From: Acidobacteriaceae bacterium
Lineage (GTDB): Bacteria; Acidobacteriota; Terriglobia; Terriglobales; Acidobacteriaceae
Reading direction: 5' to 3'
Length of the DNA stretch: 11,745 nucleotides
NCBI GenBank assembly: GCA_030044455.1
Contig: JASHVU010000108.1
Coordinates: 1 to 11,745, forward strand
Position 1 is the first letter of the stretch. Each line of letters opens with the position of its first letter. Below the pieces are notes generated by a model, which saw nothing but the letters and a program-made list of their open reading frames with translations, had not been told where the DNA came from and made no database searches. Positions 6,655 to 11,745 of the stretch are shown here, piece by piece. Position numbers and translations under genes: made by a program.

Positions 6655-6755
6655 GTGTTTCTTCTCCTTGACGGTATTCGTCACGTTGAAATGCAAGCAA
6701 GGGTGAGGCCTCATATCGAGGCCGCTTCAAATGCGCACGAACGTCAGGGAGAGAT

Positions 6756-7160
6756 CTAAATTCTGAAGACGCGATTCAAAATGTATTGCGGAGGGGAGTC
6801 GGCGAGGCGATCGAATGAATCCGTGGCCGGTCTTTCGAGTTGCGCTCCAGCAAAGGTGCTTGCAAATGCGGCGACCGGAACTTGGACCGTAACTTTGGAT
6901 TTGTCACGCACCATCCGAGGCAGAACCGCGTCGAACGCATTTCGCGTGCAGCAATTCCGCTGACAGCCTTCATCGGCCGTCATACCCGTCGCCCTCATGC
7001 CAGCCATCGGGCAGTCCGGCGCCATGCTGCTCATCGTCATGGAGCAACCCGGATTACAAGCAGGGGCCTTCCCGGCCACGCAGCTCAGACTGGAGAGAAC
7101 AGGCTGCGCGGCCAGGAGGCCAGCTATAAGGAGCACCGTGGTTTTGAGCAGATGTTTCAT
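6756..7160 (-). CDS. Secreted Met/Cys-rich protein, possibly metal-binding
   Basis: Starting at the ATG at 7160 the product has 134 residues with a signal peptide (MKHLLKTTVLLIAGLLAAQPVLSS). An ATG five codons upstream (7175) is possible but lies too close to its GGTGG. The mature N-terminal half is rich in Cys (27, 35, 39, 50, 66, 70, 71) and Met (41, 43, 46, 52, 55, 60), arranged as CNPGCSMTMSSM...CPMAGM...GM and CQRNCC. Methionine motifs of this kind bind Cu(I) in exported copper-handling proteins, so a copper or silver role is plausible but unproven. The C-terminal half is Val/Ala-rich and ends in PPQYILNRVFRI, an ending I associate with small exported proteins of Acidobacteriota. It lies 101 bases upstream of the tiny 10-Cys gene. 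The cysteine at 27 is not in a proper lipobox. Confidence 0.68.
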   Translation of the reverse strand: MKHLLKTTVLLIAGLLAAQPVLSSLSCVAGKAPACNPGCSMTMSSMAPDCPMAGMRATGMTADEGCQRNCCTRNAFDAVLPRMVRDKSKVTVQVPVAAFASTFAGAQLERPATDSFDRLADSPPQYILNRVFRI

Positions 7161-7260
7161 ACGTTCCCCATCCACCCTAAAAGATGTGATTCCTCAGAAT
7201 ATGTGCGCTGGATCACAGTCTATTTGTGGATGTCGAACAGGTTCGTGCGATAGACGCTGC

Positions 7261-7731
7261 TTACTTCCCCGCCGTCAGCGCTTCAATCTGCACCAGCATG
7301 TCTTCTTTGCGCATCACCAGGTTGGTCGCGTTCAGCGTCGCCAACTCAAAGCCGTGGCCGTGAGTGATGGCGTCAGTGGGGCAGGCCTCGACACAATAGC
7401 CGCAGAAGATGCAGCGGTTGTAGTCAATGTTATAAACCTTGGCGTAGCGTTCCGACGACGAGATGCGATGGTCCGTTGTGTTCTCGGCAGCTTCAATATA
7501 AATGCAGTTCGACGGGCATGCCGCCGCGCACAAAAAGCAGGCTACGCATTTTTCCAGGCCGTTTTCGTCGCGCTGCAGAACGTGTGCGCCGCGAAAGCGC
7601 TGCTCAAAAACCGCGCCGTGCAGCGGGCCATCGCCGTCAGGGTAATTCTCAACTTGCGTGGGCTCAAGCATCTCGCGAAAGGTGATGCTCATGCCCTTCA
7701 CAATCCCCGCCGCGTTGCGCACCATCGACAT
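7261..7731 (-). CDS. nuoI: NuoI-like 2x[4Fe-4S] ferredoxin subunit of NADH-quinone oxidoreductase
   Basis: An iron-sulfur protein that in complex I passes electrons between the NADH-side clusters and the quinone site through clusters N6a and N6b. Starting at 7731 it has 156 residues with both cluster motifs intact: CVACFLCAAACP (62-73; Cys 62, 65, 68, 72) and CIFCGYCVEACP (107-118; Cys 107, 110, 113, 117). The flanks ENYPDGDGPL, RFRGAHVLQRDENGLEKC and NIDYNRC are typical of NuoI, as is the N-terminal amphipathic GIVKGMSITFREML. The reading frame stays open to an ATG at 7767, but that extension (MNLSRHSSYTGA) is not family-like. An ATG at 7725, eight bases after GGGG, is the alternative start. 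No other nuo gene is nearby, so it is either isolated or a second copy. The gene diverges from the 7766 gene. Confidence 0.9.
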   Translation of the reverse strand: MSMVRNAAGIVKGMSITFREMLEPTQVENYPDGDGPLHGAVFEQRFRGAHVLQRDENGLEKCVACFLCAAACPSNCIYIEAAENTTDHRISSSERYAKVYNIDYNRCIFCGYCVEACPTDAITHGHGFELATLNATNLVMRKEDMLVQIEALTAGK

Positions 7732-7765
7732 GGCCCCAGTATACGATGAATGGCGGGAGAGATTC
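7732..7765. promoter_or_regulatory. Compact divergent promoter with overlapping -10 elements
   Basis: Only 34 bases separate the two divergent starts. The palindrome GTATAC (7739-7744) gives TATACT on the minus strand (7743-7738), six bases before the NuoI-like ATG at 7731, and TATACG on the plus strand (7740-7745). The minus arrangement would place transcription initiation at the ATG, a leaderless pattern. No strong -35 is visible for either direction, so this is tentative. GGGAG (7755-7759) serves the plus gene, six bases before its ATG. Confidence 0.35.
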
Positions 7766-8386
7766 ATGAAGCGCTACTTAAGTATTACTTTGCTGGCCTT
7801 CTCTATTCCGGTGGTGGCTGCGGCACAAAGCGAGCCGTCTTCGCCCCCACCCGCGCCTGCCGGCGGCAACCAGGTGCAGCCCGCACACACCTCGCCTATT
7901 CAAACCCAGCATGACCAGATGCCCATGAGCGATATGGGCCGGATGAACGAAGCGCACAAGCCCGCTCCACCGGCCGGCCCGCTCGCCATCACCTTCGCCG
8001 GCAAAACCGCTCAATGGACCGCTGCCACACTGGCTGCCCTGCCTCACACCACCGTCTCTGTGTATAACGAGCACACCAAGGCCGACGAGACTTACGCAGG
8101 TGTGCCGCTTATCGACCTGCTGGTGAAGCTCGGTGTGCCCGACAAGCCCCATGGCAAGCAGTTCAGAATCTATTTGGTGGCCGTCGGCTCAGACGGCTAC
8201 GAGGTGGTGTATTCGCTGGGCGAAATCACTCCCGACGTGCACGATGCGACTGTGCTGGTGGCCGACAGCGAAAACGGCAAGCCAATCGTAGAAGACGGGC
8301 CGCTCAAGCTGGTAGCCACGCGCGAAAAGCGCCCCGCACGCTGGGTCCGCAACCTGGTGTCCGTCAAAGTGCTGACGGCCGACTGA
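7766..8386 (+). CDS. Secreted protein with molybdopterin-oxidoreductase (sulfite-oxidase-fold) domain
   Basis: A 206-residue exported protein: signal peptide MKRYLSITLLAFSIPVVAAA, then a Pro/Met/His-rich linker (21-72), then a compact domain (75-203). The domain reads VPLIDLLVKLGVP, then IYLVAVGSDGYEVVYSLGEI (135-154), then VLVADSENGKPI...GPLKLVATREKRPARWVRNLVSVKVL, which is the pattern of short PF00174-like proteins related to sulfite oxidase. The cofactor-ligating Cys of true sulfite oxidases is absent (the whole protein has no Cys), and the domain is shorter than a catalytic one, so it may bind something other than Mo-pterin or act only structurally. The start is supported by GGGAG six bases upstream. 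The Met/His linker (HDQMPMSDMGRM) could bind metal. It converges with the WxxGxW lipoprotein. Confidence 0.75.
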   Translation: MKRYLSITLLAFSIPVVAAAQSEPSSPPPAPAGGNQVQPAHTSPIQTQHDQMPMSDMGRMNEAHKPAPPAGPLAITFAGKTAQWTAATLAALPHTTVSVYNEHTKADETYAGVPLIDLLVKLGVPDKPHGKQFRIYLVAVGSDGYEVVYSLGEITPDVHDATVLVADSENGKPIVEDGPLKLVATREKRPARWVRNLVSVKVLTAD

Positions 8387-8438
8387 GAATCTCCTGGTAC
8401 GGTATCCACGTGATTCTGTAACTCAACCTTTGAATTTA

Positions 8439-8470
8439 GGTGCCCCAGGTCCCGCTTTTGGGACCTGAGA
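8439..8470. repeat. REP-like hairpin element, copy 1
   Basis: GGTGCCCC leads into the perfect 8-base inverted repeat CAGGTCCC (8446-8453) and GGGACCTG (8460-8467) with the loop GCTTTT. It lies in the 119-base gap between two convergent genes. A diverged copy with compensating stem changes occurs at 11153-11184. No T run follows on either strand, so it is not a standard intrinsic terminator, though it could still stop or stabilise transcripts from both sides. Confidence 0.65.
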
Positions 8471-8505
8471 AAGCACGAAACTACATGGATACGCCACAGC
8501 CCGCC

Positions 8506-9765
8506 TTACGGCTGGGGCCGCTCGTCCCGGCGCTCGGGCGCCGGCTTCTTTTCCGGCGCGGGCCGGTGCTCGGCTGGCGCTGGGTGTTGCGCCGGACGCG
8601 CCTCCTCAGGACGGCGCTGCGGCTCGGCGCGGTTTGGTTCCGGCCGACTCGGTTCGGGGCGAGCTTCAGGCCGGTTCGGCTCCGGGCGGCTCTCCGGAGC
8701 GGGACGTGCCGCCTCAGGACGCGCCGGTTCTGCGCGGTTCGGCTCGACACGATTTCCCGGCTCCGGACCGCGGTTAACTTCAATCGCCGGCCGCGCAGCC
8801 TCGGGCACATTATGCAGGTTGCTCCATACAGCCGGATGTACACCCCGATCGGCAACCACGACCCGCGTCTCGACAAACGTTGCCGGCCGGCCGTGGTTCA
8901 CTTCTGCAAACTGCGCGCGATTCTGGCTTGCACTGCGCTCGATCTCGATCTGCGTCTGCATGGGAGCAGCATGTGGCTCACGCAACGCGGCAAGCTCGGC
9001 CAGCCGCGGCCGCACCTGGATGCCGCCTGAGCCGCCGTTGAAGCTCACGCGATTGATCACTGTGTAATTGTTGATGATGGTGCGGTTGTACACGTTGTGA
9101 ACAATAGTGACGTTCACATTTGTGACCGTGCGGTTGTAGAAGAAGTGCCCGGCGTTCCAGTATCCGCCCTGGTAGCCTAGGCCAATGTATCCAAAGCCGT
9201 AGTTGATGCCGCCGTAGAAACCGATGTGCGGCCCCCAATAGCCTCTAAAGAATACGTAGTGGGCGTGCGAGTAGCCCCAGTAACCCGGAGTCCATAGAGC
9301 ACCCTGGTAGGGCGCCTGCACCCACGCACCTGGAACCCAGTAGTAGCCGGTCGGGGCCCAGCTCCAGTATCCGGGAGTCCAGATGTCACCATCCTCAGGG
9401 CAGGGCGGCTGCTGGTACTCAGGCAGTTGCGGAGGAGGCTGCGGTGCGGTGTATGCGGGCTGAACGCCATAAGCCGTCTCATCGGCAGTATCGTCTGCAG
9501 GCGTTAAGGCCGCGCTGCCGGAGTCAGAAGCAGCGGTAGACGACGCGCTCGATGTGTCCGCTGTCCCTGAGGTGTTCGACACCGGAACCAGATTCCCGGA
9601 TACCTCATCCTGCGCGGCTTGCTGGCTCTGGTCCGCAGGGGTCGCCGCATTGCTCCCATTGTCGGTGCTGGTTGTCTGTTGATTCGAGTGACAACCCGCA
9701 AAAAGCAGCGCGGAAAAGCCCAACACAAAGATACCAAATGGTTTACCAGAGGAATAGATTGCCAT
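8506..9765 (-). CDS. WxxGxW-repeat lipoprotein with Pro/Glu/Arg-rich tail
   Basis: A 419-residue probable lipoprotein: hydrophobic FGIFVLGFSALLFAGC with Cys25 as the likely lipid-anchored residue, although Phe at -3 is less usual than Leu. Residues 26-125 are a Ser/Thr/Ala/Gln-rich linker. The core (129-205) has repeated aromatic turns WTPGYW (129-134), WVPGAW (143-148) and WTPGYW (158-163), then RGYWGPHIGFYGG and Gly/Tyr-rich stretches, the signature of WxxGxW (YXWXPGXW) repeat proteins. Residues 205-245 are Asn/Val/Thr-rich beta-like sequence. From 330 to 419 the chain is dominated by Pro, Glu, Arg and Ala (RPEPNRPE type repeats), presumably extended and perhaps bound to the cell wall or nucleic acid. 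GGGAG lies seven bases before the ATG. Function is unknown; an envelope structural role is inferred. The upstream gene on the same strand is also exported. Confidence 0.82.
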   Translation of the reverse strand: MAIYSSGKPFGIFVLGFSALLFAGCHSNQQTTSTDNGSNAATPADQSQQAAQDEVSGNLVPVSNTSGTADTSSASSTAASDSGSAALTPADDTADETAYGVQPAYTAPQPPPQLPEYQQPPCPEDGDIWTPGYWSWAPTGYYWVPGAWVQAPYQGALWTPGYWGYSHAHYVFFRGYWGPHIGFYGGINYGFGYIGLGYQGGYWNAGHFFYNRTVTNVNVTIVHNVYNRTIINNYTVINRVSFNGGSGGIQVRPRLAELAALREPHAAPMQTQIEIERSASQNRAQFAEVNHGRPATFVETRVVVADRGVHPAVWSNLHNVPEAARPAIEVNRGPEPGNRVEPNRAEPARPEAARPAPESRPEPNRPEARPEPSRPEPNRAEPQRRPEEARPAQHPAPAEHRPAPEKKPAPERRDERPQP

Positions 9766-9847
9766 CTTTCGTCTCCCGTAGGTTTTTCGTGTACTGTCGG
9801 AAAAGTTAGATGCACCTTGGCACGACGGAGTCTACTTTTGCAGCTGG
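9766..9847 (-). other. Short gap between two exported-protein genes
   Basis: 82 bases separate the stop of the upstream secreted protein from the lipoprotein start. The gap contains the lipoprotein SD (9773-9777). I see no hairpin or convincing promoter, so co-transcription is possible. Confidence 0.35.
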
Positions 9848-10993
9848 CTACTTGTTTGGCGCGGCCTGAACCGGCTTCGACGGATTCGAGTTCGGCTGCG
9901 GCGTAGTGCTGGTCGCCTTGGGTGTAGTCGGCTTCGGTGTCGATGAGCCTATCCTTCCGTGATTATTTGCCGGCGGCGTGGTCACCGGGTGCCGTTCGGT
10001 GCGCGGAACAAGCTGCTGGCAGATTTCCGAGTCCTGACCGCGCATCAAGCCCTCTACCGCGTCCTGCCCGCGGCAGATGCGCAGCTTAGTCTGCTTAAGC
10101 TCGTCGCCGTTCAGTTCCACGGTGCGGTCCAGACCGCTGAACGGATCGCGGTCGAAGCGAAAAATGTAGTCATCGGGAGCTTTGGGCTTTGGGTATTCGA
10201 GGTGGCTCCAGATGTAGAGCGCGACGTGGCCGTCTCCTTCTGCGGCCAGCTCATAAAGTTGCGTCATGGCAATGCCCGAGGGCTGGTTCGCGTTCTCGAG
10301 CGGCACGCCCTTGCCGCCTCTCAGCCAGCGCGCCCCCCACGCGTGTTGGGAGTAATCGTAATAGAAAGCCGTGAAGTACGTAGTAGCCGCGCAGTTGCGG
10401 CAATCGTCGTAAATTGCGATCAAATCGTTATCAAATCCGTCGGCAAAGTGCTGCCAGTCAAGGATGCGCAGATTCACGCCACCCAGCAGCATTGTGATGG
10501 CATGGCTGGTCAGCGAAACGCTCCACACGCTGAACGTATCGTCCTCGGGCAGCGATTGCGGCGTCTTGCGATCGGTGGTCACCACCAGCGCTGCATCGTA
10601 CTTCACGCCGATCTCGCGAATCGCCGACCAATTCTCGACGGCCAGCGACCGCGAAACCCACACCATAACGTCCTGATCCTTGGGATTGTGAAAATCCACC
10701 CAGCGAAATGCGTCGGGTGGCGGCTGCGGCGCGCTGTCGGCAGGTTGCGCTTGCGATGCGTTGGCGGGCTGTTGTCCCGCGTCAGCCGGTTGCTTCTGCA
10801 AGGACTCGGCGGCCTGCGGCTGCGCGTTGCCAGCCGGCCGTTGCGAGGGGGCAGGTTGTTGAGCGGTGGCGGGCTGTTGCGACGCGTTCGTAGATTTTTG
10901 CGAAGCTTCGGCAGGCTGTTGCGCAGAGAGAGAAGATGCCAGGGCCAGCACGGCGGCAGCGGCAACCGCCCACCGCGCAATGAAGCAACGCAT
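9848..10993 (-). CDS. Secreted protein of unknown family with low-complexity flanks
   Basis: A 381-residue product with a signal peptide (residues 1 to about 24, VAAAAVLALASSLSA). A Gln/Pro/Ala/Ser-rich linker (25-94) and a Thr/Pro/Asn/Lys-rich tail (about 335-381) frame a folded core (95-330). The core starts FRWVDFHNPKDQDVMVWVSRSL and includes EIGVKYDAALVVTTDRKTP, a DDCRNCAATT segment with a CxxC pair (Cys198, Cys201) and GDGHVALYIWSHLEYPKP; two more cysteines sit at 308 and 325. I do not recognise the family. The exported location, CxxC and long disordered ends suggest a periplasmic or surface protein. No SD precedes the ATG; instead TATATC lies six bases before it, a possible leaderless start. 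It lies 82 bases upstream of the WxxGxW lipoprotein. Confidence 0.78.
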   Translation of the reverse strand: MRCFIARWAVAAAAVLALASSLSAQQPAEASQKSTNASQQPATAQQPAPSQRPAGNAQPQAAESLQKQPADAGQQPANASQAQPADSAPQPPPDAFRWVDFHNPKDQDVMVWVSRSLAVENWSAIREIGVKYDAALVVTTDRKTPQSLPEDDTFSVWSVSLTSHAITMLLGGVNLRILDWQHFADGFDNDLIAIYDDCRNCAATTYFTAFYYDYSQHAWGARWLRGGKGVPLENANQPSGIAMTQLYELAAEGDGHVALYIWSHLEYPKPKAPDDYIFRFDRDPFSGLDRTVELNGDELKQTKLRICRGQDAVEGLMRGQDSEICQQLVPRTERHPVTTPPANNHGRIGSSTPKPTTPKATSTTPQPNSNPSKPVQAAPNK

Positions 10994-10996
10994 AAA

Positions 10997-11006
10997 TTAG
11001 ATATAA
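10997..11006 (-). promoter_or_regulatory. Possible -10 element just upstream of the ATG
   Basis: On the minus strand the sequence TATATCTAATTT directly precedes the ATG at 10993, after a G-rich stretch. TATATC as a -10 would start the mRNA at or very near the ATG, which fits the missing SD. No -35 match is seen, so support is weak. Confidence 0.25.
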
Positions 11007-11071
11007 CAGAGCCCCCGCCACCCGTAGCGCCGCACTCCCCGGGGTCCCAGAGGAATGATTTGTATTCGTCG

Positions 11072-11123
11072 GGGTGGTTGCGCGGTCGCCGTCCGGGTCT
11101 TTAGACCCGGACACCGGCCACCC
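11072..11123. repeat. Long imperfect inverted repeat
   Basis: The centre is a perfect inverted repeat: GTCCGGGTCT (11091-11100), two T bases, then AGACCCGGAC (11103-11112). Outside it CGGT (11083-11086) can pair with ACCG (11113-11116) and GGGTGG (11072-11077) with CCACCC (11118-11123), leaving extra bases on the left arm. It could form a strong stem in RNA of either strand. No T run follows. Confidence 0.7.
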
Positions 11124-11152
11124 AAAATCCTCCATCAATCCCCAACTCTGCG

Positions 11153-11184
11153 GGCGCCCCGGGTCTCGCTCCTGAGGCCCGGGA
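11153..11184. repeat. REP-like hairpin element, copy 2
   Basis: GGCGCCCC leads into the stem CGGGTCTC (11160-11167), the loop GCTCCT (11168-11173) and GAGGCCCG (11174-11181), with one G-T wobble. It aligns to copy 1 at 8439-8470 without gaps: 23 of 32 positions are identical and all nine differences are transitions. Confidence 0.6.
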
Positions 11185-11245
11185 GCTCCATCAGTCAGAT
11201 TCCATGCGTCGCAACCACAATAGCCCAGGATTAACCGGCGTTAGT

Positions 11246-11745
11246 TCAGTGCGCCTGCACAATCGTGTAGATCAACAGCGGCGGGGTTGTGAGCGCGCCA
11301 TTGGTTGCCGTGATGATCACGGTCTGCTCCTGGCTCCACGGCGCGCCAGGTATCTTCACCTGGTTGAAAACGACGCTCCCCACCGTTGCCGGCGCCGTAA
11401 CCGTCACTGTGCTGGTTGCCTGCGCCCCGCCATCGATTTCCAGGGTGACCTCGCCGGCCGGAAAATCGCCGCACAGCACGGAGACAAACTGACCTCCAAC
11501 AACGGTCGGATCTGAAATGATTGCGCCTGTACTTCCGTCAATGATTGCCACATACGGCGAGGGCGCGCTCGTGACTGTATAAGCAAGTTGCGCCAATTGC
11601 TGGCCACCGCTCACCGCAGCCAGAAAGTAACTTCCCGGCGCGGTGTCGGAAGGGATGACCACCGTGTACGTCCATTGTGCGATCCCTGCCGGAATGGGGG
11701 CTCCTCCTAGCGAGATACCGCTTCCTCCCGAGGCCGGAACTAAAA
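11246..11745 (-). CDS. C-terminal part of a secreted Ig-like (beta-sandwich) protein, cut by the window edge
   Basis: The frame is open from the right edge to a TGA at 11248-11246, giving about 166 residues. It is rich in Val, Thr, Ala, Gly and Ser with alternating hydrophobic residues typical of beta strands: WTYTVVIPSDTAPGSYFL, then AYTVTSAPSPYVAIIDGSTG, then GEVTLEIDGGAQ, TSTVTVTAPATVGSVVFNQV, and a final SQEQTVIITATNGALTTPPL. This resembles extracellular Ig/TIG-like repeats at the end of large exported or surface proteins. The phrase SDTAPGSYFLAAV resembles domains with APxGxY turns. A GTG at 11662 has no independent support as a start, since coding character continues upstream of it. Only one Cys is present. 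Function of the full protein cannot be judged from this piece. Confidence 0.7.
   Translation of the reverse strand, partial: LVPASGGSGISLGGAPIPAGIAQWTYTVVIPSDTAPGSYFLAAVSGGQQLAQLAYTVTSAPSPYVAIIDGSTGAIISDPTVVGGQFVSVLCGDFPAGEVTLEIDGGAQATSTVTVTAPATVGSVVFNQVKIPGAPWSQEQTVIITATNGALTTPPLLIYTIVQAH

Larger units (their letters stand above)
10994..11245. other. 252-base intergenic region rich in hairpins
   Basis: This gap separates two minus-strand genes and should contain the terminator of the Ig-like gene and the promoter of the 381-residue gene. It holds the CCCCGGGG palindrome near 11036-11043, a long inverted repeat (11072-11123) and copy 2 of the REP-like hairpin (11153-11184). I find no open reading frame with coding character and no T-run terminator. 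Confidence 0.5.

Noticed and set aside
8446..8467. Intrinsic terminator for the molybdopterin-fold gene
   Set aside because: The stem is strong but no T run follows on either strand, and a covarying copy elsewhere favours a repeat element. A terminating effect is not excluded.
8620..8778. Possible CRISPR or satellite-like array in the GGTTCGG-rich stretch
   Set aside because: The periodicity is irregular and follows codons of the Pro/Glu/Arg repeats in the lipoprotein tail; there are no constant repeats with unique spacers.
8440..9030. 196-codon plus-strand frame opposite the lipoprotein tail
   Set aside because: It is an Arg/Leu-rich shadow of the Pro/Glu/Arg repeat tail, and its proposed start lies inside the REP-like hairpin.
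9959..11104. 381-codon plus-strand frame opposite the secreted protein
   Set aside because: It mirrors the minus-strand gene, lacks an RBS and gives Arg/Leu/Val-rich sequence, whereas the minus frame has a signal peptide and codon bias.
11246..11662. Complete 138-residue gene starting at the GTG at 11662
   Set aside because: The same frame stays open with coding character to the window edge, so the GTG is an internal Val of a longer protein.

Overview
The window is a GC-rich bacterial chromosome segment of 11,745 bases with short intergenic gaps and both strands in use. Several features recall soil Acidobacteriota (class Terriglobia): a DUF2277 protein, a separately located NuoI-type ferredoxin with the CVACFLC/CIFCGYC cysteine signature, a WxxGxW-repeat lipoprotein and several small secreted proteins of unknown function. 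That placement is inference from family resemblance and composition; no marker gene or rRNA is present. I see no tRNA, rRNA, CRISPR array, transposase, integrase or plasmid function.

Layout from left to right. (1) 1-178, minus: the N-terminal part of a pyridoxamine-phosphate-oxidase-like flavoprotein, cut by the window edge. (2) 271-2246, plus: a concentrative nucleoside transporter (NupC/CNT) followed after 20 bases by an ankyrin-repeat protein. (3) 2260-2535, minus: a 91-residue PQ-loop (SemiSWEET-like) membrane protein. (4) 2680-3606, plus: a secreted protein with a lysozyme/SLT-like core, whose last 60 or so codons lose normal codon-position bias and may reflect a frameshift. (5) 3626-3895, minus: a DUF2277 protein. 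(6) 3970-4746, plus: a soluble protein of about 258 residues, perhaps DUF2711-like. (7) 4839-6376, plus: purine nucleoside phosphorylase and uridine kinase overlapping by 4 bases (ATGA), a translationally coupled pair. (8) 6487-7160, minus: two small secreted cysteine-rich proteins, probably metal- or thiol-active. (9) 7261-7731, minus, and 7766-8386, plus: a NuoI-like 2x[4Fe-4S] protein and a secreted sulfite-oxidase-fold domain protein, divergent with only 34 bases between their starts. (10) 8506-10993, minus: a secreted protein of unknown family, then a WxxGxW-repeat lipoprotein downstream. (11) 11246-11745, minus: the C-terminal end of a secreted Ig-like/beta-sandwich protein, cut by the right edge.

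The clearest functional theme is nucleoside salvage. The transporter would import nucleosides, the phosphorylase would split purine nucleosides to base and ribose-1-phosphate, and the kinase would convert uridine/cytidine to UMP/CMP. The second theme is envelope and periplasm: the right half encodes mostly exported proteins.

The most unusual non-coding signal is a pair of related 32-base hairpin elements (8439-8470 and 11153-11184). All of their differences are transitions, and the paired positions change in compensating fashion, which is the signature of a dispersed REP-like or structured-RNA element. The gap holding the second copy also contains an independent, near-perfect long palindrome. 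I found no complete, clearly novel multi-gene system. The best leads are the hairpin family, the tiny 10-cysteine secreted protein with its Met/Cys-rich neighbour, and the overlapping divergent promoter between the NuoI-like gene and the molybdopterin-fold gene.
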